From Entoloma clypeatum (lineage: Eukaryota; Basidiomycota; Agaricomycetes; Agaricales; Entolomataceae), in assembly GCA_963565915.1 (NCBI GenBank), contig OY751493.1, positions 620,001 through 684,000 of the forward strand: a stretch of 64,000 nucleotides of DNA. Direction: 5' to 3'. The position numbers and the translations under genes are program-made. The first letter of the stretch is position 1. Every line of letters begins with the position of its first letter. The notes below the pieces were generated by a model. It saw nothing but the letters and a program-made list of their open reading frames with translations. It was not told where the DNA came from and searched no databases. Positions 20,801 to 28,985 of this stretch are shown piece after piece.

Positions 20801-22677
20801 TGTATTTTGTTCTGTCCTTTGGAGATGTTAATTTCTCCGCACATTCCGTCTACTTTGTAACCGTGATTAAGGAAGACGCCTAGCGACAATAGGCGTGTGT
20901 CCATGTCCGGAATGTAGAATACGGGTCGGAGAAGATGGGTTTTTATTTCCCCATTTAGGGTATGCCGTACTGGAACGGCCCCAACTCCGAGAATTTCCAG
21001 TTTCTTTCCCTTTGCAGCTGTTTGGACAAATCGCTTAGCCTTGAGAGGCCTGTAGTACGTGAAGTCTTTAAACTCATGGGTAAAGTGTAATGATGCGCCG
21101 GAATCTAAGATCCACTGAGCGCGTTCTTTTTCCTTACAGTGTGTACAAGAGGCAAAATGTTTAATATATTTTTTGTGTAGATCACTGCTGAAGTGATCTA
21201 CGCACTCTGTAGTGGTACTGGCTAATATATTATACGTCTGTTGAGAGACATAATTAGCTTTCCGCATTTGGTAAGGTTTGAGAGAAGAATGTGACGAACC
21301 GTCAAGTTCGATCAGCCCATCTTCGAATTGATCCGGGCCCATCCGCTCGCTTTGATGGTCTATATCCATCATCTTCAGCGATTCTTCTATCGACGGGGCT
21401 ACGCGACGCTGTTTAGCCGGCCTTTCGTCGATGTCAGGAATGATGGTGTCTAGGATACGAAGATTCGATCCTGAGGGGCGAGCACCAATGCCACGCGCGA
21501 GTTTGCGGACATGGTCGTTCTTTTTCCACACGGATGGTTTTCCAGAAGGAATCCCGGTGTACTGTGACGGAGGGGGGTTCATTCGTTGCAGGAGCGACTG
21601 CATCTTTGCGGAATCGGGCTGTGCGGTACTTGTCGTTTTCCCGCGACCAGTGACGGTGGTGAAGGATGGCGGCGGAAGAGGAGGGAAGTGGATGGCGGGA
21701 GCAACAAACTCAACCGTTTCTTCCACATGGTCGGACGCGTTGTCCGCAGTGTTGGCGTTTTTCTTTTGATTGCGCCAGCGTCCTTTTCCCTTCTTCTTTT
21801 CAGAAGCGGTACTATGGTCGGTCGAGTTAGGCTGCTCGTCAGCATCGTTCTGTGAGGTACTCGGCTTCTGCTGCCTTTCCCATTTGGGGTCCTGCCCCTT
21901 TCGCTTTGTCCCAGAAATTTTCCGGGCCTGCTCATTGGACGCACGAGTAGACCCGACCGCATACTTGCGCCGGTATTCAGAGATGATGCTTTCGGCGACG
22001 GCTTTGTAGGTGAAATCATCGGCATCGTAGACCTGGAAAAGGGTGGTGGAGAGTGACGACCAGGCGTCGGGAATTGCATTGGCCAGGATCATTGCCTGCA
22101 TCAGGTCGGGCACGACAAAGCTTGAATCGGCGAGCCGGGCGAAGAGAGACCCCAGGCGTTCAATTTCAGGCACTGGGTCGCGTCCAGACAGTTTGTAGGT
22201 GGCGGCGGCCTTGAAATCGCCGAAGATGACGGCCGGGGATACTTTAGAGTAGGCATCCTTGAGCGTTTTCCACGCGCCAAGTGCCGAGGTGCTGTCCTTG
22301 ATGTGGCGTCTGATCGCCTCAGAGACCTTCAGGCGTATCGCCCCGAGAGCTACGTCGTCGTCCCTGATCCAAGCTTTTTCTTCCTTGCGGAAGCCGGGCT
22401 GGTCGACTGTAGTAGCCAGCACAGGGGGGGCGGCAGCAGTGGCACCAGGGGTGGAGACCGTGGTGGTGAAGTCGGCGATCACAGGGCGGGTGATGTCGCC
22501 AGAAACGAGGCGCCAAACTCCTTGATGGAGGAGGTAGGACTTCATCTTTTCGGCCCAACTTTGGTAGTCGATGCCGTCAAAGGGGGTGATGGTGTCAAGA
22601 GCAGAGCGAGAAGTAGACATTGTAGATGAATCTAAAAAAGGGTTCCCAATCAGTGATGTGTTATGAATATGATTCAA
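17893..22677 (-). CDS. Copia 1 Gag-Pol polyprotein, 1594 residues
   Basis: A single frame encodes all proteins needed for copia retrotransposition in cytoplasmic particles. In order: a UBN2-like gag region (SWAEKMKSYLLHQGVWRLVSG, about residues 40-250); an aspartic protease with WILDSGASLHF (about 520); integrase with the HHCC zinc motif (WHKRLGHP, CTGCLKGKM, about 660) and the catalytic core (DLIHSDLKQ, FLDDFSSHVW, GRAERIN, about 720-830); reverse transcriptase with KARLVAKGFSQVEGIDFDQI and the catalytic YVDD (about 1275); and RNase H ending in SSTEAEYMAL (about 1486). I see no classic CCHC knuckle in gag. Met20 is an alternative start. No stop or frameshift was found, so the copy may be active. 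Confidence 0.95.
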   Translation of the reverse strand: MNHIHNTSLIGNPFLDSSTMSTSRSALDTITPFDGIDYQSWAEKMKSYLLHQGVWRLVSGDITRPVIADFTTTVSTPGATAAAPPVLATTVDQPGFRKEEKAWIRDDDVALGAIRLKVSEAIRRHIKDSTSALGAWKTLKDAYSKVSPAVIFGDFKAAATYKLSGRDPVPEIERLGSLFARLADSSFVVPDLMQAMILANAIPDAWSSLSTTLFQVYDADDFTYKAVAESIISEYRRKYAVGSTRASNEQARKISGTKRKGQDPKWERQQKPSTSQNDADEQPNSTDHSTASEKKKGKGRWRNQKKNANTADNASDHVEETVEFVAPAIHFPPLPPPSFTTVTGRGKTTSTAQPDSAKMQSLLQRMNPPPSQYTGIPSGKPSVWKKNDHVRKLARGIGARPSGSNLRILDTIIPDIDERPAKQRRVAPSIEESLKMMDIDHQSERMGPDQFEDGLIELDGSSHSSLKPYQMRKANYVSQQTYNILASTTTECVDHFSSDLHKKYIKHFASCTHCKEKERAQWILDSGASLHFTHEFKDFTYYRPLKAKRFVQTAAKGKKLEILGVGAVPVRHTLNGEIKTHLLRPVFYIPDMDTRLLSLGVFLNHGYKVDGMCGEINISKGQNKIQFSPHILGQTIYWLDTEIRYDQIHAISSEITVETWHKRLGHPNDQALNKIPTSTKGVPRTLVREKSQESCTGCLKGKMPNQSYPNSMTRAVKPFDLIHSDLKQISTASYHKYKYFLTFLDDFSSHVWVVLLRKKSGAITALKQFLAMIQNQFAATPKKWRVDGGGEFDEYKDVLADHGILIDVTLPYQHQQNGRAERINRTLWEKSQALRFDACLPPMWWEFCLEHAAFLYNRTPMQRLEWKTPYFRVTNEIPDMSSVRVFGCQAYIYIPKEKRRNSLESRSRLMIYLGSKPGVKGYRFMDPETNTIFMGGKAIFDESKYPRCHIDPLPENHPEMENPEPADEFEDLIPGSNDDESHNETPHDPLPIEQDQPESDNELPASEPDDEPRVPTPEPEQVPDRPIRERRVRKMPGSIYGEDTPASDLEKLDRRRRLGGQTAWMNDLLMEAISVQVGIVDMSHKDIYPLPNKEDWYAAERKELDMLKRRGVITELVPLPEGRKALRNKWVYNEKSDGRLKARLVAKGFSQVEGIDFDQIFSPVVRYETVRLILALTALEGWFMTLLDVSSAFLYGTLREVIYMRQPEGYIVKGKEHLVYQLFKALYGLKQAALAWWRELDSSMKKLGFVRLHSDAGVFIHKSTNGEIVIAVIYVDDSAFLGTNREYTLEKKKAFMTTWECRDLGHLVPDGEPKEFLSIQIRQRGKRIFIDQVPYLEKILARMGMSESNATHTPLPTGYKPMASEDEPNAELRSKYQSVIGSLLYLMIGTRPDICFAVIKMSQFSANPTKRHLEVARDICRYLKATKNYAIMYDGDSGKGIYAFTDSDWASDENTRRSTTGFFISLASGAITWVSSAQKTIALSSTEAEYMALSDCSRAATWLRSMLAELGMQIGSVPIYGDNNGSVFIASNPVTEKRSKHIDVRFHFVREKVSEGIITVEFIEGVNNPADLLTKNLGKILFSKFIPYFGLIKN

Positions 22678-22959
22678 GAAAACAATTAAATGATTCCTTA
22701 TGACATATTCCCTTTAGGAATAGCGGTCACGGGAAAACCCTTTATATGTCAGAAACGTATAAGGTGCGATCAACGTTTCCACATGGAGTGTACTAGGTCA
22801 ATCCCCTTAGGGACGTCTCATGACAGGTACTTGTCGTAATGACGTTCCCAGGTTCATATGTGAAGAAGTGAGACTCAGAACCTAGATCTTTCGATCGGTT
22901 CTTCGCCAACCAGGGTAGAGTGGGCAGGTACTCGCTGTTGCCAGCGTTTCCCAAGTCCC

Positions 22960-22982
22960 TCTGCTATCCGGGGCCCATAACC
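22960..22982 (-). promoter_or_regulatory. Copia 1 primer binding site (half-tRNA-iMet type)
   Basis: Directly after the 5' LTR the minus strand reads GGTTATGGGCCCCGGATAG. This is complementary to the anticodon stem-loop of initiator tRNA-Met (GGGCCCATAACC), not to a tRNA 3' end. Drosophila copia is known to prime from a 5' half of tRNA-iMet in this way. The match is by eye. Confidence 0.65.
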
Positions 22983-23292
22983 TGTTGAAGTTCCACCTGG
23001 GCACTAGCCACAGGTGTACTGAGCAACATAGCTACAGTGGAAGTACTCTACGATACTGCTATGGTCACTTACATGGTTTGGAGGGGGTAAGGCTAGTGAG
23101 AGCGGTTGAGGCTGGTGAGAGCGATGGAGCTGGTTAAGAGTCAAGAGACAACTTGTTGATATTGACAGTTTCCTGGTCTTATATACCGTACTACTGTTTG
23201 TACCAACCAAACAAGTATGTAATGAAGATATGTAAAGGTCACGTGATGTAATCTAATCTGATCTAATCTACGTGATGGGAAAAGTTTCAACA
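22983..23292 (-). repeat. 5' LTR of copia 1
   Basis: 310 bases with the same terminal words as the copy at 17507-17816. It supplies the promoter for the minus-strand transcript. Confidence 0.95.
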
Positions 23293-23297
23293 GATTC

Positions 23298-23525
23298 AGA
23301 CTCCGCCGGCAATCACTGCTGAGCATGATAGATTGTATGCTGAAAAAGTTGGTGGGAACCACCTGGAAAGACCGATTTCTTGTAAACTCAAACTTGGAAA
23401 CAAATTCGAAGGTGTGTACAAAGGACCTGTCACTATAAGTAAGTATGCTTATTTAAATCATAGATATGCAAATCATGCAGCAAGGTTTATCTCAGGTTAT
23501 AAGTATGGATTGAGTGGGGGAGAGG
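23298..23525 (+). other. Short coding-like fragment of unknown origin
   Basis: An open frame (about 23298-23575) reads KKVGG-type charged sequence followed by NHRYANHAARFISGYKYGLS. It starts inside the flank of copia 1 and ends in the foldback element. It may be a remnant of a transposase or host gene; no family is assigned. Confidence 0.25.
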
Positions 23526-23949
23526 CTACCACTCCTGACACTGGTAAGTTTTTCTGGAGGAAAAATCTATTGTGAAAGAGGAATCCTCTTTCCTTTGGGT
23601 GTATCTTTGAGAAAGATACAAAGTATTTCATATAGAAAATTTTAGGAAACATATAATGTGTTTCCAAAGTATTTCTTCTGGTAAAACTTTTCATTTTTCC
23701 AAGAGTTTTTCTCAAAGATAAACTTATTCCATTGTTCAAACAATGGATCTAGTTTTTCCTCAAGAAAAACTGTAGGATAAACAAAAAGTTTTTTGGCCAA
23801 AAATATTTGGAAAAAACATTACATGTTTCTTGAAAATTTTCATATAAAATACTTTGTATCTTTCTTAAAGATATACCCAAAGGAAAGAGGATTCCTCTTT
23901 CATAATGAATTTTTCCTCCAGAAAAACTTTTCAGTGTCAGGAGTGTTAG
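23526..23949. mobile_element. Foldback element in the 3' flank of the E2 gene
   Basis: The two halves are inverted copies: left CTACCACTCCTGACACTG, right CAGTGTCAGGAGTGTTAG, and inward GGAAAGAGGAATCCTC-type words on both sides around a centre near 23740. There is no ORF of its own. The outer word GTGTTAGAG at the right end is shared with the foldback at 4337-5169. The element lies 37 bases beyond the stop codon of the E2 gene, so it would be in that gene's 3' UTR. Confidence 0.65.
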
Positions 23950-23985
23950 AGATATATCACGGGCTTATCAGGTGATACCCGAAAA

Positions 23986-25943
23986 TCAAACACTCTCCGC
24001 AATCAACCTCTTTGGGCTCTCTACATACTCCCTCCAGCATTCCACAAATGCCGCCAGCTCCGCCCCCTCCACAACCCGATGATCCCCACTCCAGCTAACG
24101 CCCATCTTCAGCCTCCTCTGTCCTTTGTACTTGTAGCCATAATGTTCATCATCGACGTCCCACACCCACTTCGCCCGGCCCAGCGCGACGATCGCGACGC
24201 CCCCACCTGGTACCAGCAACGGCATCGCGCTCTCCGCTTGCCCGATCGCGCCGACGTTGGACACAGTGATCGTGCCCCCGCGGCGCGGCATCTCCTTCGG
24301 CGTCAGTCCGCACGGGACCTGCCGCCCGAGGTGTGCGAGGTGGTTCAGAGAGGAGGCGAGCGTGTACATGGAGCTGGCGTCGACGGAGGACAGGGTGGGG
24401 GTGTACAGGCCTGTGCGTGTGGAGAGCGCGACGGAGATGTCGGCGTGTGGGCGAACTGTGAGGGTTGGTTTTGGCGCTTGCCAGGACGGAAGAGACGGTG
24501 AGGGTGAGGCGGATTGCGGGGTGAGGGAGGAGCGGAAAAGCGGCCATTCCATCATTGCTTTGGAGAGGGTTTTGAGGAAAAAGGGGAGGAAGGTCAGCCG
24601 GTCGTAGCGGTAGGATGGAGGGACTCGTTGTGGGAAGGGGGCTGGGTATATTGCGGACGGGTCGACGAATTTGTGGGGCGATCGAACTTTGTAGGAACGG
24701 TATTGCCTTGGGATGTGCACTTCGAGTTCATGTGATATCTTAGAATATGCGGTTAGGTCGAGTGTCGTGGTGTAGCTCAGGATAGAGATTGTAAGGGTCA
24801 AACAAAAAAAAAGGGAAAGACGACATACCCGAATTGAGGGATTTCTAAGCTCTAGGTGGGGGAAAGCTTTGAACATTGGTGTACAGCCGAGAACTATGAA
24901 AACTAACCTTTGTCATCGCCTTCCACATTCCATACCTCGTCCGACCCAACTGCACGACCGCATCTTGCTCCGGGTCGACTGGCCGCTCCTCTTTCACAAC
25001 CACCTCCGCTGCTATGGTCGTGCCTTTCGCCAAATAACGTTCGACATCCACCTTTTCGATCCTCCCACCTCTCCCGCTCCCGGGCATCAGCACTCCGAGG
25101 TCAACACCCTTCTGACGCGCAAGATAGCGTACAGACGGTACAGAGAGGACGTCCGTGCTCGAAACTCCACTTGCCAAAGGTTTGGCAGGCGAAGCGGGCG
25201 GTGTGTAGTTCGGATCCAGCGGGTGCAGTCCTCTCGGCACCAGTGCTGGAGCCTTGACTTCAGGAGAAGCCGGCTGCTGTGGTTCTACGACAGGTGGAAC
25301 GCTTGTGGTGCTCGTGCTCACATCAGCGCCAGCAGCCTGAGATCTGGATCCAGCGATGGCTTCTTGAGCATTATAGGTACCTTCTTCCTCAGTCTCGATA
25401 AGACACAACCCCTCTCCGACTTTGGCTATGGAGCCCTCCGGTACGATGAGCTTGGTGACGATGCCGCCAAATGGGCTGGTGATTTCGACGGAGGCCTTGT
25501 CGCTCTGGACTTCGCAGAGAGGGTCGAATGCTTGAACGCGCGCTCCCTCGGTAACTGACCTGTGATTGGGTTTGACGCGTGTTAAATGTCGAAGTCGGAA
25601 ATTTTGAGATGAATATGGCGAGAATAAGGAAGCAGAATCAACACCTCAGCAAGAACGGCGGTCACGGTCCAAAAGTTCAAAGTGTAACTGACCATTTGAT
25701 GATCTCACACTCCGTTATTCCCTCTCCTATATCTGCAAGGTTGAACTTCTGCATGACCTTTCCCCATCGTGTAGGAGTCGTATAAAAGCCGGCTCTTGCA
25801 TCGAGAGGGGAACTTGGACTCGGACAGAGATTTAACACTGGTTGCCTCGGCAAGAGATACGAGCCAGTAGAACGTTGAAATGATACGGAGGCGAGAGTAC
25901 AGCGGCCCCGTAGGCGGAGGCAGCGGATGGGGCGCGCGTACAT
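23986..25943 (-). CDS. Branched-chain alpha-ketoacid dehydrogenase E2 (dihydrolipoamide branched-chain transacylase), four exons
   Basis: E2 transfers acyl groups from E1 to CoA in mitochondrial Val/Leu/Ile breakdown. Exons on the minus strand (25943-25693, 25559-24908, 24851-24829, 24775-23986) join in matching phases to 571 residues. The N-terminus is Arg/Ser-rich, as for mitochondrial import. The lipoyl domain has LADIGEGITECEIIKW (69-84) and the lipoyl lysine in QSDKASVEI (Lys105). The E3-binding domain lies at about 222-260 (VPSVRYLARQKGVDL). The catalytic domain ends with DHRVVEG (His541). The DIGEGI word favours the branched-chain enzyme over the pyruvate one. Exon 3 is only 23 nt and supplies SLEIPQFG. 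The usual DHRxxDG motif has Glu in place of the last Asp. The first intron is 133 nt, the others 53-56. Confidence 0.9.
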
Positions 25944-26287
25944 GGTGGTCGAGGTCAGCGTTTGGATTGGTCACGTCCCTTCATATACCCCAGGCGAGTC
26001 AAGATCCGAACACTCTCTCGCGGATCATCACCATCGCCGAATTCTCGTCAAAGGAATTCAAACGAAGCAGAATGGATGAATGACAAGACTGTATGTACAC
26101 CATTAGGAGGATGAGGCCCTCAAGAGGCGGGGGGTCGGGAATACTGCCAATCCCATTCTCCCTGAAGTCTTTAGCAACAATAGATCTCCCATAGATTCCT
26201 CGTGTTTCAGCTCACAAAACTTTCCTATGGGAAGATGCCAAGTACATGAAACAGGAATATTTGTTTCTCCTTTTTCTTCATCCTTCT

Positions 26288-26702
26288 TCACAAGGTTTTC
26301 AAACGTGCAGCTAGACCTCGAGCCCGAAGCTATGCGGTTGCGAACCCAATTCATGGCAATCGTGAGTTGCGCGCAACCATGACCATGGGATCAAATAAAC
26401 CCACCAACATGAAAAGTGGCCCCATTGGTTTACTCTTTTCTCTTCTCGCAATACTATGTTCCAAAATTCGATCAGCTATGGGCAGGTCTTTGTCGATGGG
26501 GGTGACTTGCGAAACCGTTTTCCTGTTGAGAGGTACATTGACGGGCGGAACAGCAGTCTGCGTCTCTGTCCTTGCGGGTCGGATCGCAACTCCTTCCTGC
26601 GCAGTCGAAGAACCAAAAGCGTTCCTCCAACGGGAGTGAGAAAGTGGACACGCCGGCGACGCACAGAGCGATGGAAAGAACGACTGTGCGTGCAAAATGC
26701 AT
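26288..26702 (-). CDS. Possible small secreted protein, three exons, 101 residues
   Basis: ATG at 26702 opens MHFARTVVLSIALCVAG, a good signal peptide core. A model with exons 26702-26652, 26596-26384 and 26329-26288 uses GT-AG introns of 55 nt and 54 nt, stays in phase and gives 101 residues. The body is basic (ILEHSIARREKSK) and ends RARGLAARLKTL. Without the first splice the frame reads on for 76 residues with several cysteines (CDPTRKDRDADCCSARQC), an alternative. No family was recognised. The gene is upstream of the E2 gene on the same strand; no functional link is claimed. Confidence 0.35.
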
Positions 26703-28523
26703 ATGCAGCGAGAGGTTGAATGGGTTGAATGGGTGAGTGCGCGATGACTTGTGGACGTGCTGAGGGTGACGAGACGAGACACCCCCAGTGTTCCTTTGTA
26801 CCGATTCGTGAGGTGGTAAGTATGGAGGGTCGACAGTGAAACGTACTGACACGGAGTCCGAGAAGAATCTGTCCGAAGGTCGGATGCAGTCGGACACTGT
26901 ACTGAAGATGGGAAAACGGGAAGCCGCTTTACAAGTCTGCACTTGGTCTGCACACGAATTCACTGGGTAAGCAGAAGAGATCGGCGATGCACGCAATAGC
27001 CCGGAGTTTAGCACAAAACACAAGCAGAAGAGGATATGTACGAACTTTTGTCCTAGGATTCCGAGCCCCAGTTACCGGTGCGTTTCCCTTGTCCGTCGTG
27101 GTCTGGGGGATGAGCCGACGGTATCCTGGGCTCAAAAATTTCCCCGTGATACTCATGTGGGGGTGGCAGGACCCGGGAAGGGCTACAATGTTTAAAATTC
27201 TTTAGAGTTCAGCCAAAGCTTCACAGCGGCACGGATGCTCTCTGAAAGGCAGTTCCACCACCCCTCAGAGTAAGTAGACGTGACGGGTGGGCTACTTCAA
27301 CTTACCACTGATCAGGTTACCCTGTTTTCGGCCATGCGGTATGCTGTGGGCATTTGCCCAGACGGCGGGAGTCCTGATCATACTTACTATTAGTTCCTGA
27401 TTAGTTCCCAAATATCGGCCCAGGGTATCGCGGTAAGGCTTAACCCTGGCAGCTGTGAACACACGCTTATCGCATCAGGAAACTATCTACATAGGCTATG
27501 TACGCTATGTAGGGTAACGTAGAATGGAGGCTGAATATGTCATCTACTACTTCCACAACACTATAGTACTCCAGCGGCGGCGACGAGCAGTGCAGTGTCA
27601 TGCACTAGCAAAGAGTGACTCAAAACATGAGAGTCGACATCGGTGATTGTGGTCGGGAAGGTGTGCCTTGACGAACAATCATTCTAGGCGTTTCGTAGTC
27701 ACTGCTACAAAGACACGACGGGCAGGGTGCATGAGTTCCAGACAGATGCCAATTCCCTGGATATGCCGGAAAGTAAGGGCATCAAACTCGCAAGAACCCC
27801 GATGCCGGCAGCCCATGGGCAACATGGTACAGTCGTGAGTCGAGGTGAACCTGGACAATGGTCTCGGATGGGGCATCCACGTCTGTAGAGAGTGCACGCC
27901 AAACGATTGGCCATCAGCAAATCAGGGAAGTTCTGATTTAGCAATATGACATTCATGAGCACGTTACAATAATATAACACCTCGGCAACAGCTCATAACA
28001 GCTTATCTGTGGTCAGTAGTATTACAATAATATTGTGCATTAGATGCAGTATTATACTCATACTGTGAGGCAAGGATAATGTGAGAACAAGGTTGTATTT
28101 ACATTGTGAACTGACCACCAGGTCGGCAGCTACATTGCAAAATTCATGTCAGATGTTAGATATTTCACCCCCGATTATGATGAGTTGGTACTCGTAAGTG
28201 CGGCCAAATAAACTAACTTATTCTTAGGACTCGCAACTTCGGGCGACTTTTCAAATAGTTGTAATCGGAGATTCAATAAATTTAATAAAGCCCCGGACCG
28301 TTTGCATTTGAATCCCCCATTTCCTGCATTATGACCCCCATCTCTTCGTGTTTACAGGATTCCTCCCCCCCTCCTTTGCTGTCACTCATGCTAGAAGTGA
28401 CCCTCAACAACCTGTGAAGCTTTGAAGGTCAGCCCTTTGGACTCTGTGGAGAAGAAGGGTTGTGAACTTGAACAGCAAGTGTGTTGCCCTGATTTTTTGT
28501 TTGTTTGTTTGTTTGGCTAACAC
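26703..28523. other. Long stretch without a supported gene
   Basis: About 1.8 kb. Open frames up to about 180 codons on the minus strand near 26.5-27.0 kb overlap the candidate above and look like chance frames. From 27.2 to 28.5 kb I see no gene, RNA or repeat. The segment near 28.0 kb is AT-rich. Confidence 0.35.
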
Positions 28524-28530
28524 CTGACAC

Positions 28531-28853
28531 CCAGTCAAAATCGGCCCTAGTAGGGACCTGGGCTGTGGCGAGAAAGTAGGGTCTGATTGGGGACAACTGG
28601 GTCAGGGCAGGATTCCGTGGGTGCAGGCTAAACCATCTGGGGGTCAGCTGGATTACACCGCAAAACCAAGCAAAAAAAAAAAAATATTTAACAGACATCT
28701 CCCCACACATTTACAGATATTAGGCAAGATTCCTGTTTTATTCGGAACAGTGGGTTGACTGTGGATTCATTGGGGGAAAAGCCCAAAGGGGCTGGATCCA
28801 GCTGGATCTGATCTGATTTCCCCAACTGGAAATATGATCCTATTTTGACTGGG
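28531..28853. mobile_element. MITE, CCCAGT terminal inverted repeats, second copy
   Basis: Begins CCCAGTCAAAATCGGCCCTA and ends CCTATTTTGACTGGG. The flanks are CCTGACA at 28524-28530 and 28854-28860, an exact 7-bp target duplication. The terminal word and duplication length match the element at 14505-14890, while the interiors differ. No ORF. Confidence 0.8.
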
Positions 28854-28985
28854 CCTGACAGGTGGCTGCAAGAGCTCAGCTGCTTAAGCTCATCGCCAAA
28901 GGTCTATGTACTTACCAGAGGTCTCTGCATTCCATGCAGAGGTTCGTCCTGTTTCGACACAAGTTTATTTACTGATTAATTACTC

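Larger units (their letters stand above)
17507..23292 (-). mobile_element. Ty1/copia element 1, apparently complete
   Basis: The element is 5786 bases long with 310-base LTRs at 17507-17816 and 22983-23292. They differ at one position that I can see (a G/A in the TCTAATC run). The 5-bp target duplication GATTC lies at 17502-17506 and 23293-23297. On the minus strand the order is 5' LTR (high coordinate), primer site, one long ORF, polypurine tract ATATGGGGGGG, 3' LTR. Near-identical LTRs and an unbroken ORF indicate recent insertion. Confidence 0.95.

Noticed and set aside
28906..28985. Start of the long LINE frame upstream of the element
   Set aside because: The 16-bp target duplication places the element start at 28986, so the Met at 28906 lies in host flank and is fortuitous.
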